Below are positions 44,438-52,505 of a stretch of 64,000 nt of DNA, one piece after another. Source of the stretch: Marinobacter mangrovi (GTDB lineage: Bacteria; Pseudomonadota; Gammaproteobacteria; Pseudomonadales; Oleiphilaceae); contig NZ_JAERVO010000003.1 of the NCBI RefSeq assembly GCF_016798325.1, forward strand, positions 581,608-645,607, in the 5' to 3' direction. A program made the position numbers and the translations under genes. The notes beneath the pieces were generated by a model. The model searched no databases, was not told the origin of the DNA, and saw nothing but the letters and a program-made list of their open reading frames with translations. Every line of letters begins with the position of its first letter. The stretch's first letter is position 1.

Positions 44438-44455
44438 CCTGTGATCCGTGACAGG
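44438..44455. promoter_or_regulatory. Inverted repeat in the GDPD/plsC divergent region
   Basis: CCTGTGATCCGTGACAGG, with CCTGT and ACAGG arms and a partly symmetric centre. It lies between the divergent starts at 44390 and 44517 and could be an operator. It is not a Pho box because the arms are inverted rather than direct. Confidence 0.3.
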
Positions 44456-44516
44456 GCCGTGAAGGTAGGATGAAGCATGGCACCGTTTCAGCAGACCAAG
44501 GACCGTAGTCGATTCC

Positions 44517-45248
44517 ATGAAAGCCCTGAAATCAGTCTGGATCATATTCTGGGGTATTGCCCTGACGCTGCTCCTGTTCCTGCCCATCGTCGTTGCGGCG
44601 TTGTTGGGCCGGCGCGGTGATATGGCGTTCCACGGTACCCAGGTCTACGCCTGGATCCTCCTGAAGATGACGGGCATGCGCCTGAAGGTGACCGGTCGCG
44701 AGCACATCGAAGCCGGTCGGCGCTACGTGATTCTCAGCAATCACGCGTCCTATCTGGACCCGCCGGCACTGGTGCTGGCCCTGGGCATCCAGTATCGCTG
44801 GGTCATCAAGAAGGAGCTGCGCAAGGTGCCGCTATTCGGTCTGGCGCTGGAAGCCTCCCGCAACCTGTTTATCGACCGGGCCAAAGGCAGCGATGCCATG
44901 CAAAGCATTCGCGAGGCGGTGGCGCAGCTGCCGGACGGCACCGGCGTGCTGCTGTTTCCGGAAGGGACCCGCAGCTGGGATGGCCAGCTGCTGCCATTCA
45001 AGAAGGGCGGATTCGTGATTGCCAAGGACGGCCAGCTGCCGATCCTGCCGATCACCATCCGCGGCAGTCACGATCGGTTGCCTAAAGGCACCGGGGCGTT
45101 CACGCCGGGTGAGATCGAAGTGGTGATTCATCCGCCCATTCCCACTGAAGATCTTTCTCTGGAAGAGCTGATGGACGAGACCCGGGACCGGATTGAAAGC
45201 CGTCTGCCGCTGCCTGAGAAGAAAGCCGAGCAGGTGCGTTACACTTGA
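44517..45248 (+). CDS. 1-Acyl-sn-glycerol-3-phosphate acyltransferase (PlsC family)
   Basis: Membrane-bound acyltransferase of 243 residues. A hydrophobic N-terminal helix (VWIIFWGIALTLLLFLPIVV) precedes the active-site motif NHASYLD (His76, Asp81, the HX4D pattern) and the substrate motif FPEGTRSWDG near residue 147. It adds the second acyl chain in phosphatidic acid synthesis or acylates a related lysophospholipid. The start is the ATG at 44517. The next gene follows after 48 bases. Confidence 0.92.
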   Translation: MKALKSVWIIFWGIALTLLLFLPIVVAALLGRRGDMAFHGTQVYAWILLKMTGMRLKVTGREHIEAGRRYVILSNHASYLDPPALVLALGIQYRWVIKKELRKVPLFGLALEASRNLFIDRAKGSDAMQSIREAVAQLPDGTGVLLFPEGTRSWDGQLLPFKKGGFVIAKDGQLPILPITIRGSHDRLPKGTGAFTPGEIEVVIHPPIPTEDLSLEELMDETRDRIESRLPLPEKKAEQVRYT

Positions 45249-45296
45249 ACCCTGGCACCCTGCCAACATTCACTGGCCATCATATGGAACGACGTT

Positions 45297-45866
45297 ATGA
45301 AATTGATCGGTTCGACCACCTCGCCCTACGTACGCCGCACGCGCCTGTTGCTCGGTGACACCGACTACGAATTCGTTAACCTGGACATCTATGGCGAAGG
45401 TCGGGACGAACTGCGACGCAACAACCCGGCGCTGAAAATTCCCGTGCTGATCGACGGTGATCAGGACGTGTTCGACTCCCGCGTGATTTCCCGCTACATC
45501 GCCGGAAAACGGGGGGATACGCCGCTGAGTTGGGAGCAGGAAAACCAGCTGACCCTGATCGACGCGATCAACGATTCGGCGGTCACACTGGTGCTGTCCA
45601 TGAAGTCCGGCATCGATGTGGAACAGGATCTGATGTTCTACAACCTGCAGCGCGAGCGCATCATGATGTCCATGCGGACCCTGGCGGCCATGATTGACGC
45701 TGGCGAGTTCGAAGCCTGGCAATATCCGGCCATGTGTCTGTACAGCCTGGTGGACTGGCTGGAGTTCCGGGATGTGGTGGATTTCACCGGGGTGGAGAGT
45801 CTGCTGTCGTTCCGTGACCGCAACCGGGAGCGGCCCATGGTGGCGGATACCGATCCCCGAAGCTGA
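45297..45866 (+). CDS. Glutathione S-transferase family protein
   Basis: Protein of 189 residues with a thioredoxin-like N-terminal domain (MKLIGSTTSPYVRRTRLLLG, then NPALKIPVLIDGDQDVFDSRVISRYI with the cis-Pro and the Asp-Ser glutathione contact). The helical C-terminal domain is short. It resembles the small GST group near plsC in related bacteria. The substrate is unknown. A GC hairpin separates it from the convergent hydrolase gene. Confidence 0.85.
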   Translation: MKLIGSTTSPYVRRTRLLLGDTDYEFVNLDIYGEGRDELRRNNPALKIPVLIDGDQDVFDSRVISRYIAGKRGDTPLSWEQENQLTLIDAINDSAVTLVLSMKSGIDVEQDLMFYNLQRERIMMSMRTLAAMIDAGEFEAWQYPAMCLYSLVDWLEFRDVVDFTGVESLLSFRDRNRERPMVADTDPRS

Positions 45867-45873
45867 TAGCAAT

Positions 45874-45895
45874 GGGCTCCGGTTAGCCGGAGCCC
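45874..45895. terminator. Bidirectional hairpin between GST-like and hydrolase genes
   Basis: Perfect 9-bp stem GGGCTCCGG / CCGGAGCCC with a TTAG loop between two convergent stops. No T tract. Confidence 0.6.
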
Positions 45896-45910
45896 GCGCC
45901 GTTTGGCCGT

Positions 45911-46636
45911 TTAACCGAACAGTCGACGGTAGAAGGCAAGGGAGCCTTCCCAGGCATCCTGCGCCGCATCGGCGTCGTAGCCCACCGGGAAGCCGAACTT
46001 CTGCCCCTTGGCGGTGGCCCCCGGATTGGTGAAGCCGTGTTGGGCGCCTGGGTAATTGATCAGGTCGAAGCGCACGCCCGCTTCCTGCATTTCCTCGACG
46101 AACGCCGCCACTTGGGACGGTGGAATCATGGCATCGGCGCCGCCGGTATAGACCTGCAGATGGCCCTTGATGTCGCCCGGCTTTATGGCGATTTCGGTGC
46201 CCAGGTTGCCGTGGAAGCTGACGACGCCTTTCAGGTCCAGTCCCAGGCGGGCCATGTTCAGCGATACCGCACCGCCGAAGCAATAGCCCTGGGAGGCGAT
46301 CCGCTCCGGATCCACGCTGTCGTGGGCTTGCAGCACCGCCAGGGCGGCCCGGTAACGTTTCTCGAGTTCACCCGGGGTGTCCTTGACCGCCAGCATCAGG
46401 CTCTTCGCCTCGTCCGGCGTTTCGGCCTGCCGGGCTTCTCCATACATATCAACGGCGAAGGCGGTATAGCCTTCCTGCGCGAGTTTTTCCGCCTGTTCGC
46501 GGACAAAGTCGTTCAGTCCCCACCATTCATGAACCAGGAGGATGCCCGGGCGCGGGCCGCTCTGACTCTCGTCATAGGCGATGTGGCCGATGTAGCGCTG
46601 GCCATCGATCGTGTATTCCAGTGCTTCGCTTTTCAT
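45911..46636 (-). CDS. Dienelactone hydrolase family protein
   Basis: Alpha/beta hydrolase of 241 residues of the DLH family. The nucleophile Cys119 is in QGYCFGGAVSLN, the Asp in TGGADAMIPP and the His in GAQHGFTNPG; LVHEWWGLNDFVREQAEKLA is the usual early motif. DLH proteins cleave cyclic enol lactones and related electrophilic esters. The ATG at 46634-46636 has AAGGAG six bases upstream. A 15-bp operator of the AcuR/NemR-like type lies 45 bases upstream, so I infer control by the repressor encoded at 54.3 kb. Confidence 0.92.
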   Translation of the reverse strand: MKSEALEYTIDGQRYIGHIAYDESQSGPRPGILLVHEWWGLNDFVREQAEKLAQEGYTAFAVDMYGEARQAETPDEAKSLMLAVKDTPGELEKRYRAALAVLQAHDSVDPERIASQGYCFGGAVSLNMARLGLDLKGVVSFHGNLGTEIAIKPGDIKGHLQVYTGGADAMIPPSQVAAFVEEMQEAGVRFDLINYPGAQHGFTNPGATAKGQKFGFPVGYDADAAQDAWEGSLAFYRRLFG

Positions 46637-46681
46637 AGGAACTCCTTGGTCGCGTGGCGATGAATGCCCGTCCACGGACAC

Positions 46682-46696
46682 TAGACCGGTCGTCTA
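46682..46696 (-). promoter_or_regulatory. Operator of the AcuR/NemR type upstream of the hydrolase gene
   Basis: On the minus strand TAGACGACCGGTCTA. It matches the operator before the TetR-family gene at 54244-54258 in 14 of 15 positions, though the two are 7.5 kb apart. The arms TAGAC and GTCTA are a perfect inverted repeat. Confidence 0.8.
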
Positions 46697-46841
46697 TCGG
46701 CGTCAAAGGCCAGGATGAGGAAGGTCAGCCCGAAGGCCCGATTGTATAATCATTAACCGGTTTTCCGGGTTTGATCTATGCTGTGTTGAGGGACACTGAA
46801 GACCGTTCCGGCTGCCGTCGAACAAGAACGAGGAGAGGGCT

Positions 46842-47450
46842 ATGCTTCTCAAACATGCTTTCGGTCTGTTCACCCATCCCGACAGCGAATGGGCTGAAAT
46901 CCGCCGGGAACACGAAACACCCTGGCATGTGCTCTGGGCTTACGTGCTGGTCCTGGCCGCGATCGGGCCGATCTGCGCTTACATCTCCACGGCCATGTTT
47001 GGCTGGACCGTGGGCAATGAACGCCTGATCAAGCTCTCCAATATCAGTGCCGTCCAACTCAGCGTACTGACCTATGTCGCGATGCTGGTGGGGGTGTTTG
47101 CGCTGGGCTGGATGATTGACTGGATGGCCACCACCTACGGCGCCAAGAGTGAGGACGACAAGTCCAATGGCATGGCGCTGGCGGCTTACGCGGCGACACC
47201 GATGTTCCTGGCCGGATTTGCGCTGCTCTATCCGGTGCCCTGGTTCAACGCCCTGGTGTTCCTGGCCGCAGCGGCCTATTCCGGTTACCTGTTATTCGAC
47301 GGGTTACCGATCGTGATGGGGATTCCCAAGGAGCGGGCCATCGTCTACGCCGGCGCGGTGCTGACGGTTGCCCTCGTGATCCTGGTCACCACCCGCATCG
47401 GTTCGGTCCTGATCTGGAACTACGGCTTCGCGCCCCAGTTCATCGGTTGA
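46842..47450 (+). CDS. Yip1-domain membrane protein
   Basis: Inner-membrane protein of 202 residues with five hydrophobic helices and a Yip1-like start (HAFGLFTHPDSEWAEIRREH), the usual mark of the bacterial Yip1 family. FALGWMIDWMATTYGAKSEDDKSNGMALAAYA and TPMFLAGF are the central family regions. Function unknown. Its 3' end overlaps the convergent TetR-type gene by 147 bases. Confidence 0.88.
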   Translation: MLLKHAFGLFTHPDSEWAEIRREHETPWHVLWAYVLVLAAIGPICAYISTAMFGWTVGNERLIKLSNISAVQLSVLTYVAMLVGVFALGWMIDWMATTYGAKSEDDKSNGMALAAYAATPMFLAGFALLYPVPWFNALVFLAAAAYSGYLLFDGLPIVMGIPKERAIVYAGAVLTVALVILVTTRIGSVLIWNYGFAPQFIG

Positions 47451-48107
47451 TCCAGCGCTGCTGCCCTGACCGGTCTGAGCCAGCCGTTCCCGGGTGGCCC
47501 TGGCGATGCGGATTTCCTGTTCGGTGTAGTGGCCGACCATCCGGGCCAGCCCGTCGGCCAGTTCGTCGAAGCTGATCGTCGGGTTGGGATCGGTCAGATG
47601 GCGGACCACTGCGAAGATGCCGCCGTGGATCATGATGTAGCTCATGGTCGGGATGTTGCGGATCTGCAGGGTCTCGGGGTGATGCATCAGGTACTGGGTG
47701 ACCAGGTCCGACAGCGCTTTCTGCAACGGCTCCAGATACATCTCGAAGTCCAGCGTCATGGCGTGCTGTACACAATTGAGATAGCGCCCGTCGTTGTGCT
47801 GCAGGAACTCGCGGAAGGCCTGCAGCAGGGCTTTGACCGCCTCGTCTATCGGCATCCGAACAAGTCGGGGCACCTGGGGCTGGATCATCGCAACCGTGTC
47901 GGCCACGAAACGCTGGGACATCTCGCTGAAAATCGCTTCCTTGTTGTCGAAGTATTCGTACAGCGAACCGACGCCAACCCCCGCAATATCAGCGATCTGT
48001 CGCGTCGTGGTGGCCGCCGGGCCACTCTTGGCCATGGCGATGAAGCCGGCCTCGACTATGGCGTTGACGGTCGCCCTGGAACGTTCCTGTTGCGGTTTTC
48101 TCGCCAT
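47304..48107 (-). CDS. TetR-family transcriptional regulator with long C-terminal tail
   Basis: Regulator of 267 residues. The helix-turn-helix is TTRQIADIAGVGVGSLYEYFDNKEAIF (residues about 36-62), followed by a helical ligand domain. The family-like part ends near residue 220 (RATRERLAQTGQ); a polar tail of about 48 residues then reads across the end of the Yip1-type gene on the other strand until a stop at 47304. The start is the ATG at 48105-48107. It diverges from a short-chain dehydrogenase gene 63 bases away, which is its probable target. Confidence 0.85.
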   Translation of the reverse strand: MARKPQQERSRATVNAIVEAGFIAMAKSGPAATTTRQIADIAGVGVGSLYEYFDNKEAIFSEMSQRFVADTVAMIQPQVPRLVRMPIDEAVKALLQAFREFLQHNDGRYLNCVQHAMTLDFEMYLEPLQKALSDLVTQYLMHHPETLQIRNIPTMSYIMIHGGIFAVVRHLTDPNPTISFDELADGLARMVGHYTEQEIRIARATRERLAQTGQGSSAGSTDELGREAVVPDQDRTDAGGDQDHEGNRQHRAGVDDGPLLGNPHHDR

Positions 48108-48113
48108 GTTTTT

Positions 48114-48130
48114 TCCGAATTGAATCCGAA
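48114..48130. promoter_or_regulatory. Direct repeat in the tetR/SDR divergent promoter
   Basis: TCCGAA-TTGAA-TCCGAA: two hexamers spaced by 11 bases in the 63-base gap between the divergent starts. It is a possible operator for the TetR-type regulator, though TetR operators are usually inverted repeats. Confidence 0.3.
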
Positions 48131-48170
48131 CAAGTCTTCGCTTTAATTTCTCGTCAGGCTGGGCCGATCG

Positions 48171-49046
48171 ATGGCCCTCACACTCAACCAGTTTAGGTGG
48201 CCCATGTTCGGAAGTCGTTTGCCCCAGAAACCGGACCGCCCGGTTTCTGCAGTCGTAACCGGTGCCGGTAGCGGAATCGGTCGGTCCTTTGCCCTGGAAG
48301 TTGCCCGTCGTGGCGGCGCCGTCCTGTGTTCGGACATCAACGAAACCAGCGCCCGGGCGACCGCTGAGGAGATTCGCGCTTTCGGGGGCGAGGCTCACGC
48401 GGTGGTCTGCGATGTCAGCAAGCTCAGCGCCGTACAGAAGCTGGCGAAGGACGCCGAAACGCTGCTGTCCGAACCCGTCAGCCTGGTGATCAACAACGCC
48501 GGGGTCGGCGTTGGCGGGACGCCGGTAGGGGAAACCACCATGGCGGACTGGAAGTGGACGCTGGGGATCAACCTGTGGGGCGTCATCCACGGTTGCCACG
48601 TGTTTGCGCCGAAACTGCGGGAGCAGGGCTATGGCGGCATCATCAACGTCGCCTCTACGGCGAGCTATTCCGCAGCGCCGCTGATGGGGCCCTATAACGT
48701 GTCCAAGGCGGGCGCGCTGGCGCTGAGCGAGACGCTGTCGGCCGAGCTGGCCGGTACCGGCGTCAAGGTGACGGCGTTGTGCCCGACACTCGTCAAGACC
48801 AACATCGGTGACAATGGACGCATCATCGGCGACACCTCCAGGCTGTTCCACCGACTGATGGACCGTTTCGGCGTGTCACCGGACAAGGTGGTGCGGATGA
48901 CGCTGGATGCCCACCAGCGCGGTGACCTCTACGTCATGCCTCAGTTTGATGCCCGCCTGATCTGGCGGACCAAGCGCTTCGTGCCGCGCAGCTACGCGAT
49001 GGGTGTGGGGCTGGTCAATCGCTTTGGACTGAGTCGTATCCACTGA
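48171..49046 (+). CDS. Short-chain dehydrogenase/reductase (SDR)
   Basis: NAD(P)-dependent oxidoreductase of 291 residues. The cofactor motif is VVTGAGSGIGRSFALE, NNAGVGVGG is the second motif and the active-site pair is in PYNVSKAGALALSE (Tyr-X3-Lys). The long C-terminal part with FDARLIWRTKRFVPRSYAMG is seen in SDRs acting on lipids or long-chain substrates. The ATG at 48171 is used here; one at 48204 is also possible. Its 3' end overlaps the convergent EAL gene by 32 bases. Confidence 0.88.
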   Translation: MALTLNQFRWPMFGSRLPQKPDRPVSAVVTGAGSGIGRSFALEVARRGGAVLCSDINETSARATAEEIRAFGGEAHAVVCDVSKLSAVQKLAKDAETLLSEPVSLVINNAGVGVGGTPVGETTMADWKWTLGINLWGVIHGCHVFAPKLREQGYGGIINVASTASYSAAPLMGPYNVSKAGALALSETLSAELAGTGVKVTALCPTLVKTNIGDNGRIIGDTSRLFHRLMDRFGVSPDKVVRMTLDAHQRGDLYVMPQFDARLIWRTKRFVPRSYAMGVGLVNRFGLSRIH

Positions 49047-51606
49047 CGGAGGTTGCGGCGAGCGGGGCCGGGCGGCCCCAGAAGTAACCCTGCCCACAGA
49101 GTCCGGGGTAGCGCTTGAGCCATTGGGCCACCGCCTCGGATTCGACCCCTTCCACCACAATCCGCAACCCCAGGGCTTCGCCCAGTTCCACCGCGGCGTG
49201 GAAAATCCGTTGGCGTACGGAATCCGTTGGTATGTCGGTGAGGAAGCTGCGGTCGATCTTGAGCTCGTCCAGGCTGAAGGTGGCCAGGGCGCTCAGTGAA
49301 GAGTAGCCGGTGCCGAAGTCGTCCAGGGCGATGCGGAAGCCGGCGTGACTCAGCTTCTCCAGCATCTGCCGGGCCTGGTCCACATCCCGCATGACGGCCG
49401 TCTCGGTAATTTCCAGCATCAATCGCTGGGGCGACACGCGATGGCGGGCCAGGATCGCCAGGGCCTCGTTGTGGAAGTCGGTTCGGGCGAGATCCCGGGC
49501 GGAAATATTGACCGACACGGTGACGGGCGCCCCGCTTTGCTGTTCCAGGGCGGCCAGGTCCTGTGCCGCGCGCTCGATGGTCCAGAGCGTCACACCGTGA
49601 ATGGCGCCCACCTGCTCGGCAAAGGGAATCCACTGGCCGGGGCTGATGGCGCCGTACTCCGGATGCTGCCAGCGAATCAGCGCTTCGTAGGCAAGCACCC
49701 GCTCATCGATGAGGCTGACCTTGGGCTGGTAGTGCAGCTGGATGCCCCCGGTGCGCAGGGCGCGGTCGAGGTCGAGGATCAGGAAGTGCTGCAGGTTCTG
49801 TTTACGCTCGGTGTAGGGGTCGTAGACGTTGATGGTCACGTCGGTGGACAGGGCGGCAAAGCCGGCCCGGGAGATCAGTTCACTGCCGCTGCCGCCGTGT
49901 TCCGGGGCGTAGGCCAGGCCCAGTCGCGCCATCCAGCTGAAGGCGTAGTGATCTTCACTGAAGGCCTTTTCCAGCCAGGTGCGAATCTCGTTCCAGGGGA
50001 TGCTGTCCACGTCGGTACGCAGGGCGATGACGTGATTGAAGGTGTCCACGGTGCCCAGCGGGTGGCCGCGGAACAGCACCAACTGGCGGGGGAAAGCGGT
50101 CTCCAGGAACCGGCAGAGCCGGGTCAGGTATTTGCGCAGCAGGTTCTCGGCCTCCTGGTAGCCTAGCGCCCGTTCGATTTCACCGTAGCGTTCCAGACGC
50201 AGCAGGCCGACCACAAACGGTGCGTGTGACGCGGCGAGCTGGTCCAGGGTCTGCTCCACGACCGGCCGGTCCGGGCGACCGGTGACCCGGTGAGAGGCCA
50301 TCAGCTGGTCGTAGTCCTGCTCCAGTCGGGCGCGCAGGCGCCGTTCTTCGACCACTTTGAGAGTCGCATCGAAACGCCGGCGTCGTTCTTCCACCAGGCG
50401 GTACCCGACGACCAGCGTGAGGAATACCGACGCGGCACCGGTCCCCAGGTAGAAACCGGAGCTGGTCAACGCATTGACCGGCATCCAGCCCACTGTCCGG
50501 GCCATGGCCGTCGCGGCGCCGGCCAGCAGCAGGAGCAGGGCGATCGCAAGGTGACGCGCCGATACGCTGGTGGGCCAGCGCAGCAGCGAGAGTCCCAGGA
50601 CCCATACCAGGGTGACGCTGCCGGCGATCAATACGGTTCCCTGGCCCAGCAGCGGCAGATGCAGCGGAGCCAGTAGGGCGAGCGTCAGCATGACCCCGGT
50701 GCCCGCCAGGCAGAGCCGTGCCGGGCGACCGGTCAGGTGCAGGAAATGTCGGGCAAAGCCCAGCAAGGCGGCGGCGCTGAGGGCCAGCATGGGCGTGAGC
50801 AGGTTGTTCAGGGCCGGCCACTCGGGCCAGACCAGCCAGAGACCGAATCCATCCACACACAATTGGCTGTAGAGAATGCTGGCCAACAGGCAGGTGAGCC
50901 AGGCGGCGGCCATGCTGCGCAGCGTGAGCAACAGGGCCAGGTCGAACACCAGGGCAAAGAGCAGGACGCCATAGAGGACGGCTTTCCAGGCGATCACGCT
51001 GCCGGCATGGCTCAATAGATGTTCGGGATGGGACAAGTGCAGGGGGAACAGGGTGGGGCCGGCGTTGATGACTTCAAAAAGGAGCGTGTTTTGGCTGTGC
51101 GGGGCCAGGCGTAGGGGCCAGATCAGCGATGGCAGCTCTACCAGGCGTTCGCCGAAGGGGAAACTGTCGCCCAGTGTCGGCAGGGTATGCGGCGGTTCGT
51201 GACCGGCGATACGAACGGCTCGCACCTGATCCAGGGACGGCGCCTGCAGATCCAGGAGCAGGGGCATTGTTTCAGCGGTGGGATTGTCGAGTGTCACGCG
51301 GAAGGTGGCGGGTCCGGACAGATAGCCCAGGCCGTTGTCGTTTGGTGCGAGCGTTTGCCAGCCGGCCTCGTTGGTCCAGGATTGCTCGGACAGGATTCGA
51401 TCCAGGCTGGCCAGTCGGTAGCTCACGGGTGACTGGGCCGGCTCCAGGGCGGCGGTAGGCAGCAGCGGGGGGAGCAGGCGGCTGTCCGCACCCGAGTCGA
51501 AGACCGGCGTCAGGTTGAGCAGATAACCATAAATGCCGAGGGCCAGAAACAGCGCCAGCGGAAACCACATCCAGTATCGGCCACGAGGCGCGTGCGGATC
51601 AGCCAT
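49015..51606 (-). CDS. Membrane-bound EAL phosphodiesterase with 7TMR-DISM sensor and degenerate GGDEF
   Basis: Protein of 863 residues. After a first membrane helix comes a periplasmic domain like 7TMR-DISM extracellular (about 50-200), then seven to eight membrane helices, a coiled segment (VVEERRRRFDATLKVVEERR), a GGDEF-fold region without the GG(D/E)EF signature, and a complete EAL domain. The EAL part has YEALIRW, LEITETAV, LDDFGTGYSSL, LKIDRSF, VVEGVES and GQGYFWGRP, so it should hydrolyse cyclic di-GMP. The start is the ATG at 51604-51606 with GAGG six bases upstream. The ligand sensed is unknown. Confidence 0.92.
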   Translation of the reverse strand: MADPHAPRGRYWMWFPLALFLALGIYGYLLNLTPVFDSGADSRLLPPLLPTAALEPAQSPVSYRLASLDRILSEQSWTNEAGWQTLAPNDNGLGYLSGPATFRVTLDNPTAETMPLLLDLQAPSLDQVRAVRIAGHEPPHTLPTLGDSFPFGERLVELPSLIWPLRLAPHSQNTLLFEVINAGPTLFPLHLSHPEHLLSHAGSVIAWKAVLYGVLLFALVFDLALLLTLRSMAAAWLTCLLASILYSQLCVDGFGLWLVWPEWPALNNLLTPMLALSAAALLGFARHFLHLTGRPARLCLAGTGVMLTLALLAPLHLPLLGQGTVLIAGSVTLVWVLGLSLLRWPTSVSARHLAIALLLLLAGAATAMARTVGWMPVNALTSSGFYLGTGAASVFLTLVVGYRLVEERRRRFDATLKVVEERRLRARLEQDYDQLMASHRVTGRPDRPVVEQTLDQLAASHAPFVVGLLRLERYGEIERALGYQEAENLLRKYLTRLCRFLETAFPRQLVLFRGHPLGTVDTFNHVIALRTDVDSIPWNEIRTWLEKAFSEDHYAFSWMARLGLAYAPEHGGSGSELISRAGFAALSTDVTINVYDPYTERKQNLQHFLILDLDRALRTGGIQLHYQPKVSLIDERVLAYEALIRWQHPEYGAISPGQWIPFAEQVGAIHGVTLWTIERAAQDLAALEQQSGAPVTVSVNISARDLARTDFHNEALAILARHRVSPQRLMLEITETAVMRDVDQARQMLEKLSHAGFRIALDDFGTGYSSLSALATFSLDELKIDRSFLTDIPTDSVRQRIFHAAVELGEALGLRIVVEGVESEAVAQWLKRYPGLCGQGYFWGRPAPLAATSVSGYDSVQSD

Positions 51607-51869
51607 GGCGGCCTCGCATGATGTTGGGGTGCTTCCGTTCCGGCATGGGCCCTTCCTGGACAAGGCTGTCCAACCTATCGTCACCGGTTACATTTCACTT
51701 ACACACGGTAAAGTTATGTAACATGATGAATTTGCGCATATTTTACTCCATTTGAAGATTTTTTGCATTTCATCTTTTGGTGATTTCAGGTCCGCGCCAC
51801 AGATCAGAGGGCAGCGCCTTATTTAACGGGGTGTTACCCTGAAGCGATGTCCCTGTGGAGCGACTCCGG
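51607..51869. other. AT-rich divergent region EAL gene / DUF938 gene
   Basis: About 260 bases. The core 51690-51800 is AT-rich. An inverted repeat GTTACAT (51687-51693) and ATGTAAC (51716-51722), 22 bases apart, lies near the EAL gene's promoter and may bind a regulator. No gene is seen. Confidence 0.4.
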
Positions 51870-52463
51870 ATGAAGCCTGTTGCCGAACATTGCCTGCGAA
51901 ATCAGGCGCCCATTGCAGAGGCCCTGCGGCCTTATCTGGAAGCGGGCGGCCGTTGGCTGGAACTGGGCAGCGGGACGGGACAGCACGGCGTGTTCATCGC
52001 CGGGCGGGAACCTCAGGTGACCTGGCAGTTGACCGACCTGGCGGAATCCCTGCCCGGTTTGCGGGCCTGGCAATCGGAAGCCGGTCTGGCCAATCTGCCG
52101 CCGCCGGTGGTGCTGGACGTGACCCGGACCGGACCGCCGGCGCATGATTATGCCGGCGTCTTTACCGCCAACACGGTGCACTTTATCGGCTGGACCGTCG
52201 TGGACGCGCTGTTACGCTGTGCTTCGGAGGCGCTGGCCGCTGACGGCTGGTTGGCGATTTACGGGCCCTTCAATCGGGAGGGACAGTACACCAGCGCGGG
52301 CAACGCCACGCTGGATGCCTGGTTGCGGGAGCGTGATCGCGACAGCGGTATCAAGGACGAGGCGGATGTGATCGAGCAGGCCGCCCTCTATCACCTGGCG
52401 TTCGTCACGGCACAGGCTATGCCGGCGAACAATCGTCTGCTGATGTTCAAGAAGAACGGATAA
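51870..52463 (+). CDS. DUF938 family SAM-dependent methyltransferase-like protein
   Basis: Protein of 197 residues of the DUF938 family: NQAPIAEALRPYL, WLELGSGTGQHGVFIAG (motif I), VFTANTVHFIGWTVVDALL and YGPFNREGQYTSAGNATLDAWLR, all typical. The substrate is unknown. I use the ATG at 51870; the GTG at 51855 has no better ribosome-binding site. It is followed by ilvD after 42 bases. Confidence 0.88.
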   Translation: MKPVAEHCLRNQAPIAEALRPYLEAGGRWLELGSGTGQHGVFIAGREPQVTWQLTDLAESLPGLRAWQSEAGLANLPPPVVLDVTRTGPPAHDYAGVFTANTVHFIGWTVVDALLRCASEALAADGWLAIYGPFNREGQYTSAGNATLDAWLRERDRDSGIKDEADVIEQAALYHLAFVTAQAMPANNRLLMFKKNG

Positions 52464-52505
52464 GCGCCGCCCGGATCGAGCGGGTGCGGTGCAACGGGAG
52501 AGACT

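Noticed and set aside
44438-44455. Pho box before the glycerophosphodiesterase
   Set aside because: The repeat is inverted, not direct, and only one half matches the PhoB consensus.
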